Assembly: GCA_022563655.1 (NCBI GenBank)
Contig: JADFMW010000047.1
Location: forward strand, 1-13,821
DNA from: Pseudomonadota bacterium
GTDB taxonomy: Bacteria > Pseudomonadota > Alphaproteobacteria > JAAXGF01
Reading direction: 5' to 3'
Length of the DNA stretch: 13,821 nucleotides
Below, piece by piece: positions 13,255-13,821 of this stretch. Position 1 is the first letter of the stretch. Each line of letters opens with the position of its first letter. The notes under the pieces are model-generated. The model made no database searches. It was given only the letters and a program-made list of their open reading frames with translations, and was not told the origin of the DNA. The translations under genes were made by a program, and so were the position numbers.

Positions 13255-13821
13255 TCACGCCATCGCCGCCCGCAACCCCTGCTCGAGCTTGTCGAGGAAC
13301 TGGCGGGTGGTGAGCCAGCCTTGGTCGGGGCCGATCAGGAGCGCCAGGTCCTTGGTCATGTGGCCCCCTTCGACGGTGTCGATGCAGACGCGCTCCAGGG
13401 TCGCGGCGAAGCGCGCCACGTCGGGGGTGTCGTCGAGCTTGGCGCGGTGCTTGAGCGCCCCGGTCCAGGCGAAGATCGAGGCGATCGGGTTGGTCGAGGT
13501 CTCGCGCCCCTTCTGGTGCTCGCGGTAGTGCCGGGTCACCGTGCCGTGGGCGGCCTCGGCCTCGACCGTCTTGCCGTCGGGGGTCATCAGCACCGATTTC
13601 ATCATGCCGAGCGAGCCGTAGCCCTGGGCCACGGTGTCGGACTGCACGTCGCCGTCGTAGTTCTTGCACGCCCACACGAACCCGCCCGACCACTTGAGCG
13701 CGGCGGCGACCATGTCGTCGATCAGCCGGTGCTCGTAGGTGATGCCGGCCGCGGCGAAGGGCTCGGCGAACTCGGCCTCGAAGACCTCCGCGACCAGGTC
13801 CTTGAAGCGGCCGTCGTAGAC
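13255..13821 (-). CDS. icd: NADP-dependent isocitrate dehydrogenase, mitochondrial type (3' part)
   Basis: Converts isocitrate to 2-oxoglutarate with NADPH formation in the TCA cycle. Only the C-terminal 188 residues are in the window; the frame runs off the right edge, and the ATG at 13713 is internal. Diagnostic motifs match eukaryotic/alphaproteobacterial IDH: YDGRFKD, YEHRLIDDMVA, GGFVWACKNYDGDVQSD (substrate and metal Asp residues), AQGYGSLGMM, EAEAAHGTVTRHYREHQKG (NADP-binding His-Gly-Thr) and TSTNPIASIFAWTGAL. The C-terminus ends LRAAMA. This is the homodimeric type also found in mitochondria, not the E. coli type, which fits an alphaproteobacterial host. Its 2-oxoglutarate product is the amino acceptor commonly used by transaminases, but adjacency to the transporter need not be functional. 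Confidence 0.95.
   Translation of the reverse strand, partial: VYDGRFKDLVAEVFEAEFAEPFAAAGITYEHRLIDDMVAAALKWSGGFVWACKNYDGDVQSDTVAQGYGSLGMMKSVLMTPDGKTVEAEAAHGTVTRHYREHQKGRETSTNPIASIFAWTGALKHRAKLDDTPDVARFAATLERVCIDTVEGGHMTKDLALLIGPDQGWLTTRQFLDKLEQGLRAAMA

Overview
The window is a high-GC chromosomal segment, most likely from an alphaproteobacterium of the Rhodospirillales kind. Three genes point there: a plant/alphaproteobacterial-type glutamate-cysteine ligase, a DUF2336 protein, and a mitochondrial-type NADP isocitrate dehydrogenase. I see no rRNA, tRNA, CRISPR array, prophage or complete insertion sequence. The left edge (1-91) may hold the last residues of an unrecognised gene.

Layout, left to right. 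(1) gshA (214-1578, +) makes gamma-glutamylcysteine. It converges on (2) a minus-strand pair, a DUF2336 protein followed by a soluble three-PAS histidine kinase whose likely GTG start overlaps the DUF2336 stop. The pair has a good sigma70-like promoter, and no response regulator is in view. (3) Divergent from it is a small exported Sel1-repeat protein (5104-5661, +). (4) A plus-strand run follows: a possible 47-codon ORF, a gamma-glutamyltranspeptidase-family Ntn hydrolase without a signal peptide, a DUF1330 protein, and a class III aminotransferase close to dialkylglycine decarboxylase but with the key Gln replaced by Met. (5) A complete GltIJKL-type glutamate/aspartate ABC importer (9581-12761, +) has its own promoter, which overlaps the aminotransferase stop codon, and an attenuator-like hairpin between the binding protein and the permeases. 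(6) On the minus strand are a small Phd/YefM-family antitoxin with no visible toxin and the 3' part of icd, which runs off the right edge.

As a whole, 5960-12761 reads as an amino-acid or gamma-glutamyl-compound uptake and catabolism region: import of an acidic amino acid or analogue, hydrolysis of an amide or gamma-glutamyl bond, and transamination. This pathway is inferred from gene adjacency and is not proven by the sequence.

The intergenic spaces around the hydrolase, DUF1330 and aminotransferase genes carry three different short tandem repeats (13 bp x2, 22 bp x2.8, 19 bp x4). The leader of the ABC operon holds a cluster of inverted repeats that may be operators. The items most worth a second look are the divergent active sites of the hydrolase and aminotransferase, the DUF2336-kinase pair, the repeats, and the orphan antitoxin. 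I found no clear new multi-gene defence or mobile system.
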